A DNA stretch of 44,802 nt from an uncultured Clostridia bacterium. Lineage in GTDB: Bacteria; Bacillota; Clostridia; UBA1381. The notes under the pieces were generated by a model. The model saw nothing but the letters and a program-made list of their open reading frames with translations. It was not told the DNA's origin and did not search any database. The stretch spans positions 1-44,802 of the forward strand of contig CANQXJ010000012.1 of assembly GCA_947627795.1 (NCBI GenBank), given 5' to 3'. The translations under genes and the position numbers were made by a program. Positions within the stretch are counted from its first letter, which is position 1, and the number at the start of each line of letters is the position of its first letter. Positions 1-8,904 of the stretch are shown piece by piece.

Positions 1-24
1 TTTCACGCATAAATCATAATTTAC
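1..24 (-). repeat. End of a terminal-inverted-repeat element
   Basis: Read on the minus strand, bases 24 to 3 are identical over 22 nt to the left end of the element at 16107-16265 (there bases 16105-16126). The rest of this copy lies outside the window. The match includes the spoIVB stop codon (21-23), so the element abuts or slightly truncates spoIVB. The identity is directly seen; that it is the edge of a full second copy is inference. Confidence 0.7.
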
Positions 25-995
25 CCATCAATCATATATTTCGCCAAAACTCCGTAACCGCGCGCGGGGTCGTTTACGAATACATGCGTTACCGCGCCGA
101 CTAGCATACCGTTCTGTATTATCGGCGCACCGCTCATGCCCTGCACTATGCCGCCCGTTACTGCGATAAGCGCTTCATCCGTTACCTTCAGCGTTATACT
201 TTTCGCCGAGCAGTTGTCCGCCACTTTAGTTATATTTACATCATACTTCTTCACTCCGCCGCCTATATCCGCGAGAATATACGCGCCGCCCTCGCGCACC
301 TCTTCGGGTTCCGCTATCGGGATCGCTTCGCCTTGCTCCGGCACGTATGCCGCGCCGAAAATTCCGTTTTGAGCGTTCTTTGTGATTTTGCCCGTAGGAG
401 CGCCGTCAAAGCTGCCTTCAAGCTCGCCCGCTCTTCCCCGCTCGCTTTTAACTACGGACATTATTCTGCAATTAAGAATATTACCCGATTTAGCGGTTAA
501 AATATTACCGGTATCAACATCGCATATGCCGTGACCGAGCGCCGCGAAGGTATTTGAAGCGGGATCATAATACGTCATTGTTCCTATCCCCGCCGTGCTG
601 TCGCGCACCCACAGTCCGAGCTTGCAGCCTCCCTCGTCCGCGGGCTCGGGCACTGCCGAAATTTCCTTCATATTGTTTTTGCGGCATATCGAAAGCGTCA
701 CTCCGTCGGGATTATTATTCACTATTTCCGCAAACTGCTCGCACGTGGCAAGCTCTTCGCCGTTGGCGCTCATAATTCTGTCGCCGATTTTTATGCCGCT
801 CTTTTCAGCCGGAGCCGCTCCGCCGTTTACGGAGTTTATTCCCACAACGAGAAGTCCGTCGGTGTAGAGCTTTACTCCCACGGCTTTTCCGGACGGTATC
901 ACATACGTTCCCGCCGCGTCGGCGCGGAAGCTCAACGCGCATACGAAAAGCGCGGCGGCAAGAACTCTTGCGGCTTTTTTTGATAAATTTTCCAT
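21..995 (-). CDS. spoIVB: SpoIVB-type serine peptidase (family S55), sporulation signalling
   Basis: SpoIVB is secreted by the forespore into the intermembrane space, where it starts the cascade that releases active sigma-K in the mother cell. An N-terminal signal/anchor segment is followed by a PDZ domain (GVKLYTDGLLVVG to about residue 110) and an S55 peptidase domain. The likely catalytic His is in ALGHGICDVDTG and the likely Ser in GMSGAPIIQNG. The C-terminus HVFVNDPARGYG is typical of the family. I chose the ATG at 995 (MENLSKK); a GTG at 1019 is an alternative with an AGGTGG-like site nearby. The protein is somewhat shorter than B. subtilis SpoIVB. Its stop codon lies inside a repeat-element end (1-24), so a few terminal residues may be lost. 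It diverges from pcrA. Confidence 0.9.
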   Translation of the reverse strand: MENLSKKAARVLAAALFVCALSFRADAAGTYVIPSGKAVGVKLYTDGLLVVGINSVNGGAAPAEKSGIKIGDRIMSANGEELATCEQFAEIVNNNPDGVTLSICRKNNMKEISAVPEPADEGGCKLGLWVRDSTAGIGTMTYYDPASNTFAALGHGICDVDTGNILTAKSGNILNCRIMSVVKSERGRAGELEGSFDGAPTGKITKNAQNGIFGAAYVPEQGEAIPIAEPEEVREGGAYILADIGGGVKKYDVNITKVADNCSAKSITLKVTDEALIAVTGGIVQGMSGAPIIQNGMLVGAVTHVFVNDPARGYGVLAKYMIDG

Positions 996-1089
996 TCCTT
1001 TTCTCACACCACCTTTCACGATTTTAAGGTTGCCGTATCGAACTTCGTTTATACTCTAAAACTTCATGCAAAAATGGTCTAAAAAAACA

Positions 1090-1118
1090 TAGCCAAAACA
1101 AAAAAAATGTGGTATACT
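1090..1118 (+). promoter_or_regulatory. Sigma-A-like promoter of pcrA
   Basis: The -35 box TAGCCA (1090-1095) is 17 bp from the -10 box TATACT (1113-1118), with a TGn extension before the -10. The pcrA ribosome site (AAGGAG near 1139-1144) follows closely. The weak -35 is offset by the extended -10. Confidence 0.6.
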
Positions 1119-1150
1119 GTTAATGAACAAAATGAATTAAGGAGATCAAA

Positions 1151-3355
1151 ATGAACAAAATTTTGGAAAATTTAAATGATAAACAGCGCGAAGCCGTGCA
1201 GACTACAGAGGGCGCGGTGCTCGTTCTCGCGGGCGCGGGAAGCGGCAAGACGACGGTGCTCGTGAACCGCATCGCATATATAATCGACGAAAAGCGCGTG
1301 CCGCCGTATAAGATCCTCGCGATAACGTTTACGAACAAAGCCGCGAACGAAATGAAGGAGCGAATAGAACGGCTGCTCGGTGATGTTACCGGCTCTCTTT
1401 GGACGGGCACGTTTCACTCTATCTGCGTGCGTATTCTGAGAAGCTGTATTGACCGCCTCGGCTATGACCGCGATTTCGTGATATACGACACAGCCGACAC
1501 TCGCACGCTTATGAAAAGCTGCATGAAGGAGCTTAACATAAGCGAGGAAAAGTTCACTCCGCGCGGCGTTTTGTCCGTTATCAGCAACGCCAAAAACGAT
1601 ATGATGGACGCGGCGACATTCGAAAACGTATACAAAAGCGACTATCGCATGAGCATAATCGCCGAGCTTTACAAGCTGTATCAGAGGAAGCTTAAAAACA
1701 ACAACGCTCTCGATTTCGACGATATAATCCTTCTCACCGTGCGTATTTTAAGTGAAAATCCCGATGTGCTTGAAAAGTATCAGCAGCGTTTCGAATACAT
1801 ACTTGTGGACGAGTACCAGGACACAAACAATTCGCAGTACGTCCTCATAAGCCTTTTGGCGCAGGGATACGGCAATATCTGCGTGGTCGGCGACGACGAC
1901 CAAAGTATCTACCGCTTCCGCGGCGCGAACGTCGGCAACATTCTCAGCTTCCGCGAGGACTATCCCGACGCGAAGGTGATAAAGCTCGAACAGAACTACC
2001 GCTCCACGCAGACGATTCTCGACGCGGCGAATGCCGTGATAGCCAACAACAAGGGCAGAATGGACAAATCACTCTGGACAGACAAGGGCGCGGGTGGCAA
2101 AATACGCGTGAGCACAAGCGAAAACGAGTACGAGGAAGGGCGCTTTATCGCGCAGGAAATACGCAGGCACTACGATGAAACGGGACGCTTCGGCGACTGC
2201 GCGGTTCTCTACAGAACGAACGCCCAGTCGCGCGTTATCGAGGAAATGCTGATGCGCGAAGCCGTTCCCTACCGCGTTCTCGCCGGTCTGCGCTTCTATG
2301 ACAGAAAGGAGATAAAGGACATCGTCGCGTATCTGCGCGTTATACACAACCCCAGCGACGACGTTAGTCTTGTGAGAATAATAAACGAACCGAAGCGCAA
2401 AATCGGCGGAACAACCATAGAAAAGCTGCAAAGATTAGCGGACGAAAACGAATGCGATATATTCGAGATAGTCGAAAACTCGGCGGATTATCCGGAGCTG
2501 CGCTCGGCGCATTCAAAGCTTGCGGAGTTTGCCGCGCTTATGCGCTCGCTTATAAAGCTCAAGGACGCAATTCCGCTTACCGAGCTTTTGGCGCGCACTC
2601 TGAACGACACAGGCTACATGGCGTCTTTGACCGTTGACCGTTCCACCGAAAATCAGACGCGCATAGAAAACTTAGAGGAATTCATGAGCGTCGCGAAGGA
2701 GTTTGAAAACGACGAGGCAAACGGCGGAACGCTCGGAGAATTTCTCGAGGGCGTTTCGCTCATATCCGACATCGACGCGTACGACGAGGAGCAGGACGCG
2801 GCTGTGCTTATGACGATACACAGTGCGAAGGGGTTGGAATTTCCGGTCGTGTTCCTGACCGGACTTGAAGAAGGCTTGTTCCCCGGTATGCGTTCGATAG
2901 GCGACGCGGAAAGCATCGAGGAGGAGCGGCGCTTATGCTATGTCGCGATAACGCGAGCGAAGGAGAAGCTCTATATAACGAAAACCTCGCGCCGCACTAT
3001 ATACGGACAGACCGTCCCGTCGCAGCCGTCAAGATTTTTCAAGGAGATCCCGACAAAATATCTGGAGGACAAAACTCCGAGAAAACCGTCATACGGGGCA
3101 AACACCGTTCATCAGCGTTCCGGCATAAATAATCCGAAGGTGTCAAACATGAGCGGTATACTCAGCCGCGAAAAAGAGGAACCGGCTGCGGCGGTGGATT
3201 TCAAAGCCGGAGATATCGTGGAACACCGCAAATTCGGACGCGGCGTTGTCATATCGGCAAAGCAGTTCGGCAAGGACGCGATATTGGAAATTGATTTTGA
3301 CTCGATAGGACGAAAGCAGCTTATGGCAGTATTTGCCAAGCTGAAAAAAATATAA
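1151..3355 (+). CDS. pcrA: ATP-dependent DNA helicase PcrA/UvrD (SF1A)
   Basis: This 3'-5' helicase acts in nucleotide excision repair and removes RecA or RNA polymerase obstacles. At 734 aa it has the usual PcrA length. The SF1 motifs appear in order: Walker A AGAGSGKTTVL near residue 30, DEYQDTN near 220, VVGDDDQSIYRFRGA, LEQNYRST, TIHSAKGLEFPVVFL and CYVAITRAKEKL. The C-terminal GDIVEHRKFGRGVVIS matches the Tudor-like tail that contacts RNA polymerase in PcrA. The start is set by an AAGGAG site about 6 nt before ATG. It is transcribed alone, with convergent neighbours on the right separated by a hairpin. Confidence 0.97.
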   Translation: MNKILENLNDKQREAVQTTEGAVLVLAGAGSGKTTVLVNRIAYIIDEKRVPPYKILAITFTNKAANEMKERIERLLGDVTGSLWTGTFHSICVRILRSCIDRLGYDRDFVIYDTADTRTLMKSCMKELNISEEKFTPRGVLSVISNAKNDMMDAATFENVYKSDYRMSIIAELYKLYQRKLKNNNALDFDDIILLTVRILSENPDVLEKYQQRFEYILVDEYQDTNNSQYVLISLLAQGYGNICVVGDDDQSIYRFRGANVGNILSFREDYPDAKVIKLEQNYRSTQTILDAANAVIANNKGRMDKSLWTDKGAGGKIRVSTSENEYEEGRFIAQEIRRHYDETGRFGDCAVLYRTNAQSRVIEEMLMREAVPYRVLAGLRFYDRKEIKDIVAYLRVIHNPSDDVSLVRIINEPKRKIGGTTIEKLQRLADENECDIFEIVENSADYPELRSAHSKLAEFAALMRSLIKLKDAIPLTELLARTLNDTGYMASLTVDRSTENQTRIENLEEFMSVAKEFENDEANGGTLGEFLEGVSLISDIDAYDEEQDAAVLMTIHSAKGLEFPVVFLTGLEEGLFPGMRSIGDAESIEEERRLCYVAITRAKEKLYITKTSRRTIYGQTVPSQPSRFFKEIPTKYLEDKTPRKPSYGANTVHQRSGINNPKVSNMSGILSREKEEPAAAVDFKAGDIVEHRKFGRGVVISAKQFGKDAILEIDFDSIGRKQLMAVFAKLKKI

Positions 3356-3412
3356 AAATAAGACCGCCGCGTTTATGCGCTATCCTTACGGCGCAATTAA
3401 ACGCGGCGGCAT
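3355..3412 (-). terminator. Terminator hairpin between pcrA and the GH26-like gene
   Basis: A 12-bp stem pairs CCGCCGCGTTTA (3364-3375) with TAAACGCGGCGG (3398-3409), with a further TGCGC/GCGCA pair inside. Read on the minus strand it is followed by a T-rich tail (TCTTATTTTTATA), so it ends the GH26-like transcript. On the plus strand the tail is poor, so pcrA termination there is less certain. Confidence 0.7.
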
Positions 3413-3417
3413 ACTGT

Positions 3418-5157
3418 TTACTCGTTCTTAACTCCCTCCGCAAAAGCGTTCAGAACCTCGTCATTCTCATCCAGCCAGTACGGACGCGATACTACCGTTT
3501 CCTTCGGGAAATTCGGATCCCAGTCGGCGCTGTTGAACCAAAACGCCATCTTTATATTCGGGTACTTGTCGAGAACAGAGAACATATTATTTATCCACTG
3601 AACCTTGTCGCCGCCGATCGAGCTTGACGCGAATTCCGTGATTATCCACGGGAATTTGCCGTATTTTTCGCCGAACAGCTTGTCGCATTCGTCGTACAGC
3701 TCCTCAAACTCCCGCCATTTTTCACCGAACTGCTCACTATAGTACGTGCCGGTGTTATAGCCCGTAACGCCGAAAACATGGACATACTCGTTACCGGGAT
3801 AGTACGCCATCGGATCGTTATATCCGCACGGCGGGAATGTGATATTGTTCGGATTGAAAACCCATATCGCGTTATCCACGCCTTCCTCGCGGAAAATATC
3901 ATATATTCTGTGCCAAAGCATTACGTAAAGCTCGGGGTCGTTCATCATGTCGGAGCTGCCGTAGCTTGTCCAGTCGCTGTTCATTTCATTGTTCAGTCTG
4001 AACAGGAACGGATGCCCGAACGCCTTCGCGTCTCTCGCGAACTGCCTTATTTCATCGTCATGCAGCCCGTCAAGAATATCGAATGTCGGCGAATAGCCGT
4101 CAAGATTGTCGTTCATAATCGTAGACGTCTGGACGGTAAGCTCCGTAATTTTGCCCTTGTCGTACGCCTCCTGCATACCTTCCGTCGGGAATTCCTCACC
4201 TTCAAGTCCTATCGCGAAATAGAGATATTCTATCATGCCCTTGAACTTGTAGTTGATTTTATTCTCTATTTCCTCAACCTCGGCAAAATTCTTATCGCGT
4301 ATGCCCTGAGGAACATATATTCCCCATTCAAGCTTTTCGCTGTTTACGAGATTATCGTAATATTCTCTCGTCTCCTCGTTCCAGTTCGGATCGGGAACAG
4401 GCTCATAGTTGGTATAATCACGGCTCGGTCCTTGAATTTCAACGTCGAGCGTGAAGGAATACAGCATTTTATATACCGTGTTTATAAACTCGTCATTATA
4501 CTCCGGAGCTTTTACCATAATTCTGTAATAGCGCTGCTCCTCGTCGTAAATGTAGCAGTACGCGTAAGTGTTCTGCTTAATAGTGCTTCCGGGAGCGGGA
4601 GTTCTCGTCATGAACACCACCTGCACCCAAAAATCGTTTATCTTTTCCACGGAGTTTTTGTGAAGCTCCAGCTTGTTCTGCTCCATGTAGCGCTCGTCGA
4701 GCAGATATTTGTGCAGATAATCTCTTATATAATATCTTGTCCGCTCATACGGCGAAAATTCCTTTGAAACAACAATAGAATACGTATCGTCCTTCGCGAC
4801 GATAAACTCGTTTGACGCTGTCAGATCAAACGTAACAGTGCGCGGAAACTCCATTGCGAAGCCGCGCGAATGATTTATCATATACTTTTTTCCGTTCCCG
4901 ACCTGAATTTCCTTTACATCGTTCTGCTCCAGGTCGTGGTCCTCAAGCTCGTACTGCAAAATATTATTTACATAATAATATGTATATCTGCACTTATCCG
5001 GATAACGAAGGTTTACTTCCTCCATTATTTTCATATGCAGATTTTTTGCGAACGGCGGATCTGTCTGCCATATTCGCACACATGTAATAACTGCCGCCGC
5101 CATAAGCGCTGCGGCAATCATACCCGCTATAAACTTACGTGATTTTAATAAATTCAT
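3418..5157 (-). CDS. Membrane-anchored protein with a GH26-like glycosidase domain
   Basis: This 579-aa protein has one N-terminal membrane segment (about residues 9-28), so the bulk should be outside the cell. Residues about 45-250 form a region I do not recognise. The C-terminal half (about 270-575) resembles glycoside hydrolase family 26 (beta-mannanase-like). FRLNNEMNSDW has the position of the acid/base Glu, DNAIWVFNPN follows, and WIITEFASSS has the position of the nucleophile Glu. The substrate could be mannan or another beta-glycan, or the domain may serve cell-surface polysaccharide; this is inference. An AGGAG site precedes the ATG. It lies 21 bp downstream of xerD and is probably co-transcribed with it. 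Confidence 0.75.
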   Translation of the reverse strand: MNLLKSRKFIAGMIAAALMAAAVITCVRIWQTDPPFAKNLHMKIMEEVNLRYPDKCRYTYYYVNNILQYELEDHDLEQNDVKEIQVGNGKKYMINHSRGFAMEFPRTVTFDLTASNEFIVAKDDTYSIVVSKEFSPYERTRYYIRDYLHKYLLDERYMEQNKLELHKNSVEKINDFWVQVVFMTRTPAPGSTIKQNTYAYCYIYDEEQRYYRIMVKAPEYNDEFINTVYKMLYSFTLDVEIQGPSRDYTNYEPVPDPNWNEETREYYDNLVNSEKLEWGIYVPQGIRDKNFAEVEEIENKINYKFKGMIEYLYFAIGLEGEEFPTEGMQEAYDKGKITELTVQTSTIMNDNLDGYSPTFDILDGLHDDEIRQFARDAKAFGHPFLFRLNNEMNSDWTSYGSSDMMNDPELYVMLWHRIYDIFREEGVDNAIWVFNPNNITFPPCGYNDPMAYYPGNEYVHVFGVTGYNTGTYYSEQFGEKWREFEELYDECDKLFGEKYGKFPWIITEFASSSIGGDKVQWINNMFSVLDKYPNIKMAFWFNSADWDPNFPKETVVSRPYWLDENDEVLNAFAEGVKNE

Positions 5158-5178
5158 TCCCTGCTCCTAAATGTTATT

Positions 5179-6063
5179 TTACGCGCGCGGATGCGCCTTT
5201 GAATACACATCCTTCAGCTTGTTGTTAATGAACTTCGAATATACCTGCGTCGAGGAAATATCCGCGTGTCCCATCATTTCCTGAATAGAATGAAGATCCG
5301 CGCCGTTTTCGAGAAGATGCGCGGCGAAGGAGTGTCTGAGCGTATGCGGCGTTATCTCCGTCTGGATACCGGCTTTATGCTGATAATATTTTATTATCTT
5401 CCAAAAGCCCTGACGAGAAATATGCGCGCCGCTGCAGTTTACAAAAAGCGCCTTTTCGTCCTCGTCCTTAATCATCATCGGACGCGCCTTGTCTATATAT
5501 TCCTCAAGCGCCTCCCTTGCCTTGTTTCCCATCGGTATAACGCGTTCCTTTTTCTCGCTTCGGCAGCATATAAAGCTCATCTGAAGATTTACGTCGCTGA
5601 CGGTAAGATTTATAAGCTCCGACACGCGTATGCCGGTCGCGTACAAAAGCTCCAGCATAGCCTTATCGCGTATTCCCTTGTTATCGACGCACTTTGGTTG
5701 CTCCATAAGAAGTTCCACCTCGGCGCTCGATAAAATCTGCGGCGGCTTCTTTTCAACGTGCGGCGCTTCAAGATTTGAAGTGGGGTCGGTTTTGACCATC
5801 CCGTTTTCAATCATAAACACATAAAAAGAGCGGAGCGACGCGAGCGTCCTCGAAACCGTGGAGCTTGCCCTTCCTTCCTTCTGCAGCGCGAGCAAATACG
5901 ATAAAACCGTGGTTTTCGTCGTCGCCGACAAATCCTTTACTCCGCTGTTATTCAAATATGTAATATATTGCGTTACGTCCCTTTTATAAGATTCAACCGT
6001 ATTCAACGCCTTATGCCTTACATTAGTCATAAAGTCTGTATATTCTTTAACATACGTCTGCAT
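5179..6063 (-). CDS. xerD: Tyrosine recombinase XerD
   Basis: XerD resolves chromosome dimers at the dif site together with XerC. The 294-aa protein has an N-terminal SAM-like core-binding domain (1-100) and a catalytic domain with Arg146 (GIRVSEL), a Lys near 171-172, His240 and Arg243 (HTLRHSFAAHLLENGA), His266 and Tyr275. The ending SKAHPRA is typical of XerD, and the housekeeping context separates it from the mobile integrase at 40536. A GGGAGG site supports the start. It is transcribed from a near-perfect promoter at 6156-6183, with the GH26-like gene downstream. Confidence 0.92.
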   Translation of the reverse strand: MQTYVKEYTDFMTNVRHKALNTVESYKRDVTQYITYLNNSGVKDLSATTKTTVLSYLLALQKEGRASSTVSRTLASLRSFYVFMIENGMVKTDPTSNLEAPHVEKKPPQILSSAEVELLMEQPKCVDNKGIRDKAMLELLYATGIRVSELINLTVSDVNLQMSFICCRSEKKERVIPMGNKAREALEEYIDKARPMMIKDEDEKALFVNCSGAHISRQGFWKIIKYYQHKAGIQTEITPHTLRHSFAAHLLENGADLHSIQEMMGHADISSTQVYSKFINNKLKDVYSKAHPRA

Positions 6064-6155
6064 ACAGCCGCTTCCTCCCCTGATTTTTCGTCTTGTAATT
6101 TTTGTAACCGAGTTACACTTTTGTTTCTTTTATATTGCGTTTCAGATACATTGAT

Positions 6156-6183
6156 ATTATACCACACTTTTTGAATTTGTCAA
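6156..6183 (-). promoter_or_regulatory. Sigma-A promoter of xerD
   Basis: Read on the minus strand, TTGACA (6178-6183) is 16 bp from TATAAT (6156-6161), with TGG just before the -10 (extended). Both boxes are perfect consensus. Confidence 0.85.
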
Positions 6184-6367
6184 CACGATAGTTGCGTTTT
6201 CCCTTTGTTTATGCGGTTTTTGGGGCTTTTATCCGACACAGAATATAGTGGTTTTTCTGTAAAAAAGCAATTATTTTTTTCTATATATTGTGTCAGAAAT
6301 ATTACAAGCGAAAAATTTTAAAGTTTTTTACACTCATATTATTTACCATTATTTGTAAAATTAAACA
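6184..6367. other. AT-rich spacer between xerD promoter and SLH gene
   Basis: I see no gene here. The stretch holds one imperfect inverted repeat: GACACAGAATATAG (6235-6248) against CTATATATTGTGTC (6281-6294), 12 of 14 positions pairing around a 32-nt loop with T and A runs. Its role is unknown. Confidence 0.5.
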
Positions 6368-6396
6368 TAAAAAAGAGGATTTGTGTAAAATCCCCT
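6368..6396 (-). terminator. Intrinsic terminator of the SLH-protein gene
   Basis: On the minus strand an 8-bp stem (GGGGATTT with AAATCCTC, arms at 6388-6395 and 6375-6382) around a short loop is followed by TTTTTT. It lies about 20 bp after the stop codon. Confidence 0.75.
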
Positions 6397-6414
6397 TATT
6401 TCATACGTTAAGCT

Positions 6415-7551
6415 TTAATATTTCGCCATTGTAGCAATGTAATTACGCAGTATATCATAGCCGTAATACAAATCCGGGCACCACTTTCCTCCGAGCTCCT
6501 CAAGATTTTTCACCGTTCCCGCCCAATCTATGCTTTTTACAACGTAATATCTGTCATGCGGCTCGCCTATGGGGGCTAACCCCAGGTACGCGCACATATG
6601 GTTGTAATGCGCCCTGACTCCGTCCTCCGGAGTGGCAAAGGTTTCATGGTCCTCGGTCCTGTCGCCTATCGGATTTTTGATTTTAATGCCTGCCCAGTTG
6701 TTCATTTCCGGCTTCACCGCGCCGGTGTAGCGGCCGAATCCCGTTTCCTTCGCCGCCTGCGCGTACATTATTTCCGGTCTTATTCCGAACTGTTCTCCAT
6801 ACTGCCAATAAACGGGAGCAATATTTACAAATATATCGGCAGCGCCTTTGGCTCTTGCCCACGCCTGCGCCTGTTCAACGGTTATCTGTGCCGCGCCAGT
6901 CATCGGCGTATATGATTTCTCAATACCCAAATCAGCCCATGTCATAGTAAGATTTCCGCGCGTAACCTCCATGACGTTTCTGATAAGAACGCATGCCTCG
7001 GCACGCGTTATCAGATCCTTCGGTCTGATATATCCGTCAGAGCCCGCCATATACGCGCGCTCGACCGCTATATCTATGTACGTTTTATACGCGCCGTCAA
7101 TCTGACCGGCGTCAAGAAAATTCGCGCTTGTTATGCCCGGATTTCTCACGCTTCCCTCGGTAAGACCGGAGGCTCTCACAAGCGTTGACGCAAGCTCTTC
7201 GCGCGACACGTAATCGTTCGGATTGAAATATCCTCCCTTTTTCGGCATATATCCCTCTATCGTCGCGGCATACAGATACGCCCAGTTGTCGGGCGACATA
7301 TCGGCAAATCCCGTTTCGGTCGCAAGCGGCAGAGAAAATCCGTCAACGAGTATTCTCGCCATCTGCGCCCGCGTCAGATTTTGACCGAGCATTAAATCTC
7401 CGTATTCATTTCCCGTGAGTATTTTATTTTGCACGCAGTAATTTACCGCGTCAGCAGCCCACGGATAGTCGTTCACGCCGTCGGCGGAGCATCCTATCGC
7501 GCACACCGCCGCCACCGAAGCCGCCGCAAAGGTAGCCGTAAGTTTCTTCAT
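6415..7551 (-). CDS. SLH-domain surface protein with glucosaminidase-like domain
   Basis: The protein carries a signal peptide, three SLH repeats that bind secondary wall polymers, and a C-terminal lysozyme-like/glucosaminidase domain (YAQAAKETGFGRYTG, NNWAGIKIKNP, FATPEDGVRAHYNHMCAYLG). It is probably a wall-bound autolysin that cleaves glycan strands. Each SLH repeat ends in a typical motif such as TRAQMARIL, SREELASTL or TRAEACVLI. I chose the ATG at 7551 (MKKLTATF), 12 nt after AAGGAG; an ATG at 7563 touches the same site. A longer frame from TTG 7621-7623 is rejected because that TTG is part of the promoter -35 box. A Cys follows AIG near the end of the signal, so a lipoprotein is possible. 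It is monocistronic. Confidence 0.85.
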   Translation of the reverse strand: MKKLTATFAAASVAAVCAIGCSADGVNDYPWAADAVNYCVQNKILTGNEYGDLMLGQNLTRAQMARILVDGFSLPLATETGFADMSPDNWAYLYAATIEGYMPKKGGYFNPNDYVSREELASTLVRASGLTEGSVRNPGITSANFLDAGQIDGAYKTYIDIAVERAYMAGSDGYIRPKDLITRAEACVLIRNVMEVTRGNLTMTWADLGIEKSYTPMTGAAQITVEQAQAWARAKGAADIFVNIAPVYWQYGEQFGIRPEIMYAQAAKETGFGRYTGAVKPEMNNWAGIKIKNPIGDRTEDHETFATPEDGVRAHYNHMCAYLGLAPIGEPHDRYYVVKSIDWAGTVKNLEELGGKWCPDLYYGYDILRNYIATMAKY

Positions 7552-7594
7552 TTTTATCTGCATCTCCTTAGTGATCCCGAATAAAGCACTGTTT

Positions 7595-7623
7595 ATTATA
7601 CTACCTTCTCCTTTCTTTTTCAA
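7595..7623 (-). promoter_or_regulatory. Sigma-A promoter of the SLH-protein gene
   Basis: On the minus strand TTGAAA (7618-7623) is 17 bp from TATAAT (7595-7600). The predicted transcript starts near 7588, leaving a leader of about 37 nt to the ATG at 7551. Confidence 0.8.
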
Positions 7624-7641
7624 TAGATTTCTGTTTTTTTG

Positions 7642-8826
7642 TTAATTTTTTTCCAAATTTCTCTCCTCGTTTCCATACATAATTGTCTTAAAAAAGTCGC
7701 CTATTATTGCCGCGACGCTCTTTTTAGCCGCATCTGATGTGGATATTATGTCTACTTCCGCAAGCGTCTCGCCGCCGGAGGTAAATCGTATCACGCCGAG
7801 CTTATCGCCCTTAGCTATCGGAGCGCATAAGTTTTCGTTGAGTATAATTTCGCTTTCAACAGCTTCATCGCTTCCCTTCCGCGCGAGCCGCGAATATGTA
7901 TCCGCCGCAGCCGCACCGACCGTTTCCGCCACGCCTTTTTTTATCGGAACATCATCGAACGCGTCGCCGGCGGTTATATGTGTGGTTATGCTGTAATTCG
8001 CGAAGCCGTAATCGAGCAGCTTTTTAGCCGACTCAAATCTTTCCGCTGACGTGGGCGCGCCGAGAACTACCGCTATAAGCTGCATATTATCGCGTTTCGC
8101 CGTAGCGGAAAGACAGCAGAGCGCTTTAGAGGTTGAGCCTGTTTTCAGTCCGTTCGCGCCGTTATAGAATCGGATAAGCTTGTTTGTGTTGGCAAGCTGA
8201 AATTTTCCGCCGCGAAGCTCATCCATCCAAATTGAGGTATAGTCGAAAATCTTCTCATGCGATATAAGCTCGCGCGACATAACCGCCACATCCCGCGCGC
8301 TTGAATAATGACCGTCCTCGTCAAGCCCGTTTGTATTGACAAAGTGAGTATTCTCCATACCGAGAGCGGCGGCGCGCTCGTTCATCTTCCCCACAAAAGC
8401 GTCCTCGCTCCCCGCAATATGCTCCGCCATTGCCACACATCCGTCATTAGCGCTGGCTACCGCGATTCCCTTTAGCATATCGTTCACGCTTAACTGCTCG
8501 CCCGTTTCAAGAAACATGGTCGAACCGCCGTAGCTCATCGCGTTTTCGCTTACGCTTACCATATCGTCGAGCGTCAGTCTGCCGCCGTCGATTTCCTCCA
8601 TGATGAGGAGCATAGTCATAATTTTCGTCACGCTCGCTATGGGAAGCTGTTCGTCGGGATTTATTTCATAAAGCACCTTTCCCGTGGACGCCTCCATCAA
8701 AATCGCGGCTTTCGCATTGACACCAAGCTCGTTTTCCTCTCCTTCGGCAAAGGCAGCCCGGGGAATAAAAAGCGCCGCCGCTGTTATAAAGCATATTAAA
8801 TTTTTAATCAGACACGTTTTAGTCAT
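7642..8826 (-). CDS. dacF: D-alanyl-D-alanine carboxypeptidase (DacF/PBP5 family)
   Basis: This penicillin-binding protein trims the terminal D-Ala from peptidoglycan stem peptides on the outer face of the membrane. A signal peptide ends near residue 28. The serine-peptidase motifs are SVTK (Ser65, Lys68), SAN (125-127) and KTG (228-230). A PBP5-like C-terminal domain and a short amphipathic tail (GDFFKTIMYG) follow, consistent with peripheral membrane attachment. At 394 aa the length suits DacF/DacA. Choosing DacF (forespore) over a vegetative DacA paralog is inference from the sporulating context. GGGAGG precedes the start. It is separated from serA by a strong terminator. Confidence 0.9.
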   Translation of the reverse strand: MTKTCLIKNLICFITAAALFIPRAAFAEGEENELGVNAKAAILMEASTGKVLYEINPDEQLPIASVTKIMTMLLIMEEIDGGRLTLDDMVSVSENAMSYGGSTMFLETGEQLSVNDMLKGIAVASANDGCVAMAEHIAGSEDAFVGKMNERAAALGMENTHFVNTNGLDEDGHYSSARDVAVMSRELISHEKIFDYTSIWMDELRGGKFQLANTNKLIRFYNGANGLKTGSTSKALCCLSATAKRDNMQLIAVVLGAPTSAERFESAKKLLDYGFANYSITTHITAGDAFDDVPIKKGVAETVGAAAADTYSRLARKGSDEAVESEIILNENLCAPIAKGDKLGVIRFTSGGETLAEVDIISTSDAAKKSVAAIIGDFFKTIMYGNEERNLEKN

Positions 8827-8904
8827 ATCTCACGCCTCCCGTTTGTTAATACCCGTACAAATTATAATATTTGTTTTTGTGCGCAATTATGTTATAACGG
8901 CAAA

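Noticed and set aside
3778-4767. A 329-codon plus-strand open frame opposite the GH26-like gene
   Set aside because: It has no plausible start context or domain, and the minus-strand gene carries catalytic motifs over the same bases.
6064-6414. Possible dif site near xerD
   Set aside because: No 28-bp sequence matching the usual XerC/XerD arm pattern was found; the inverted repeat there does not fit.
7552-7623. N-terminal extension of the SLH protein from a TTG
   Set aside because: The TTG is part of the -35 box of a good promoter, the extension precedes a normal signal peptide, and AAGGAG points to the later ATG.
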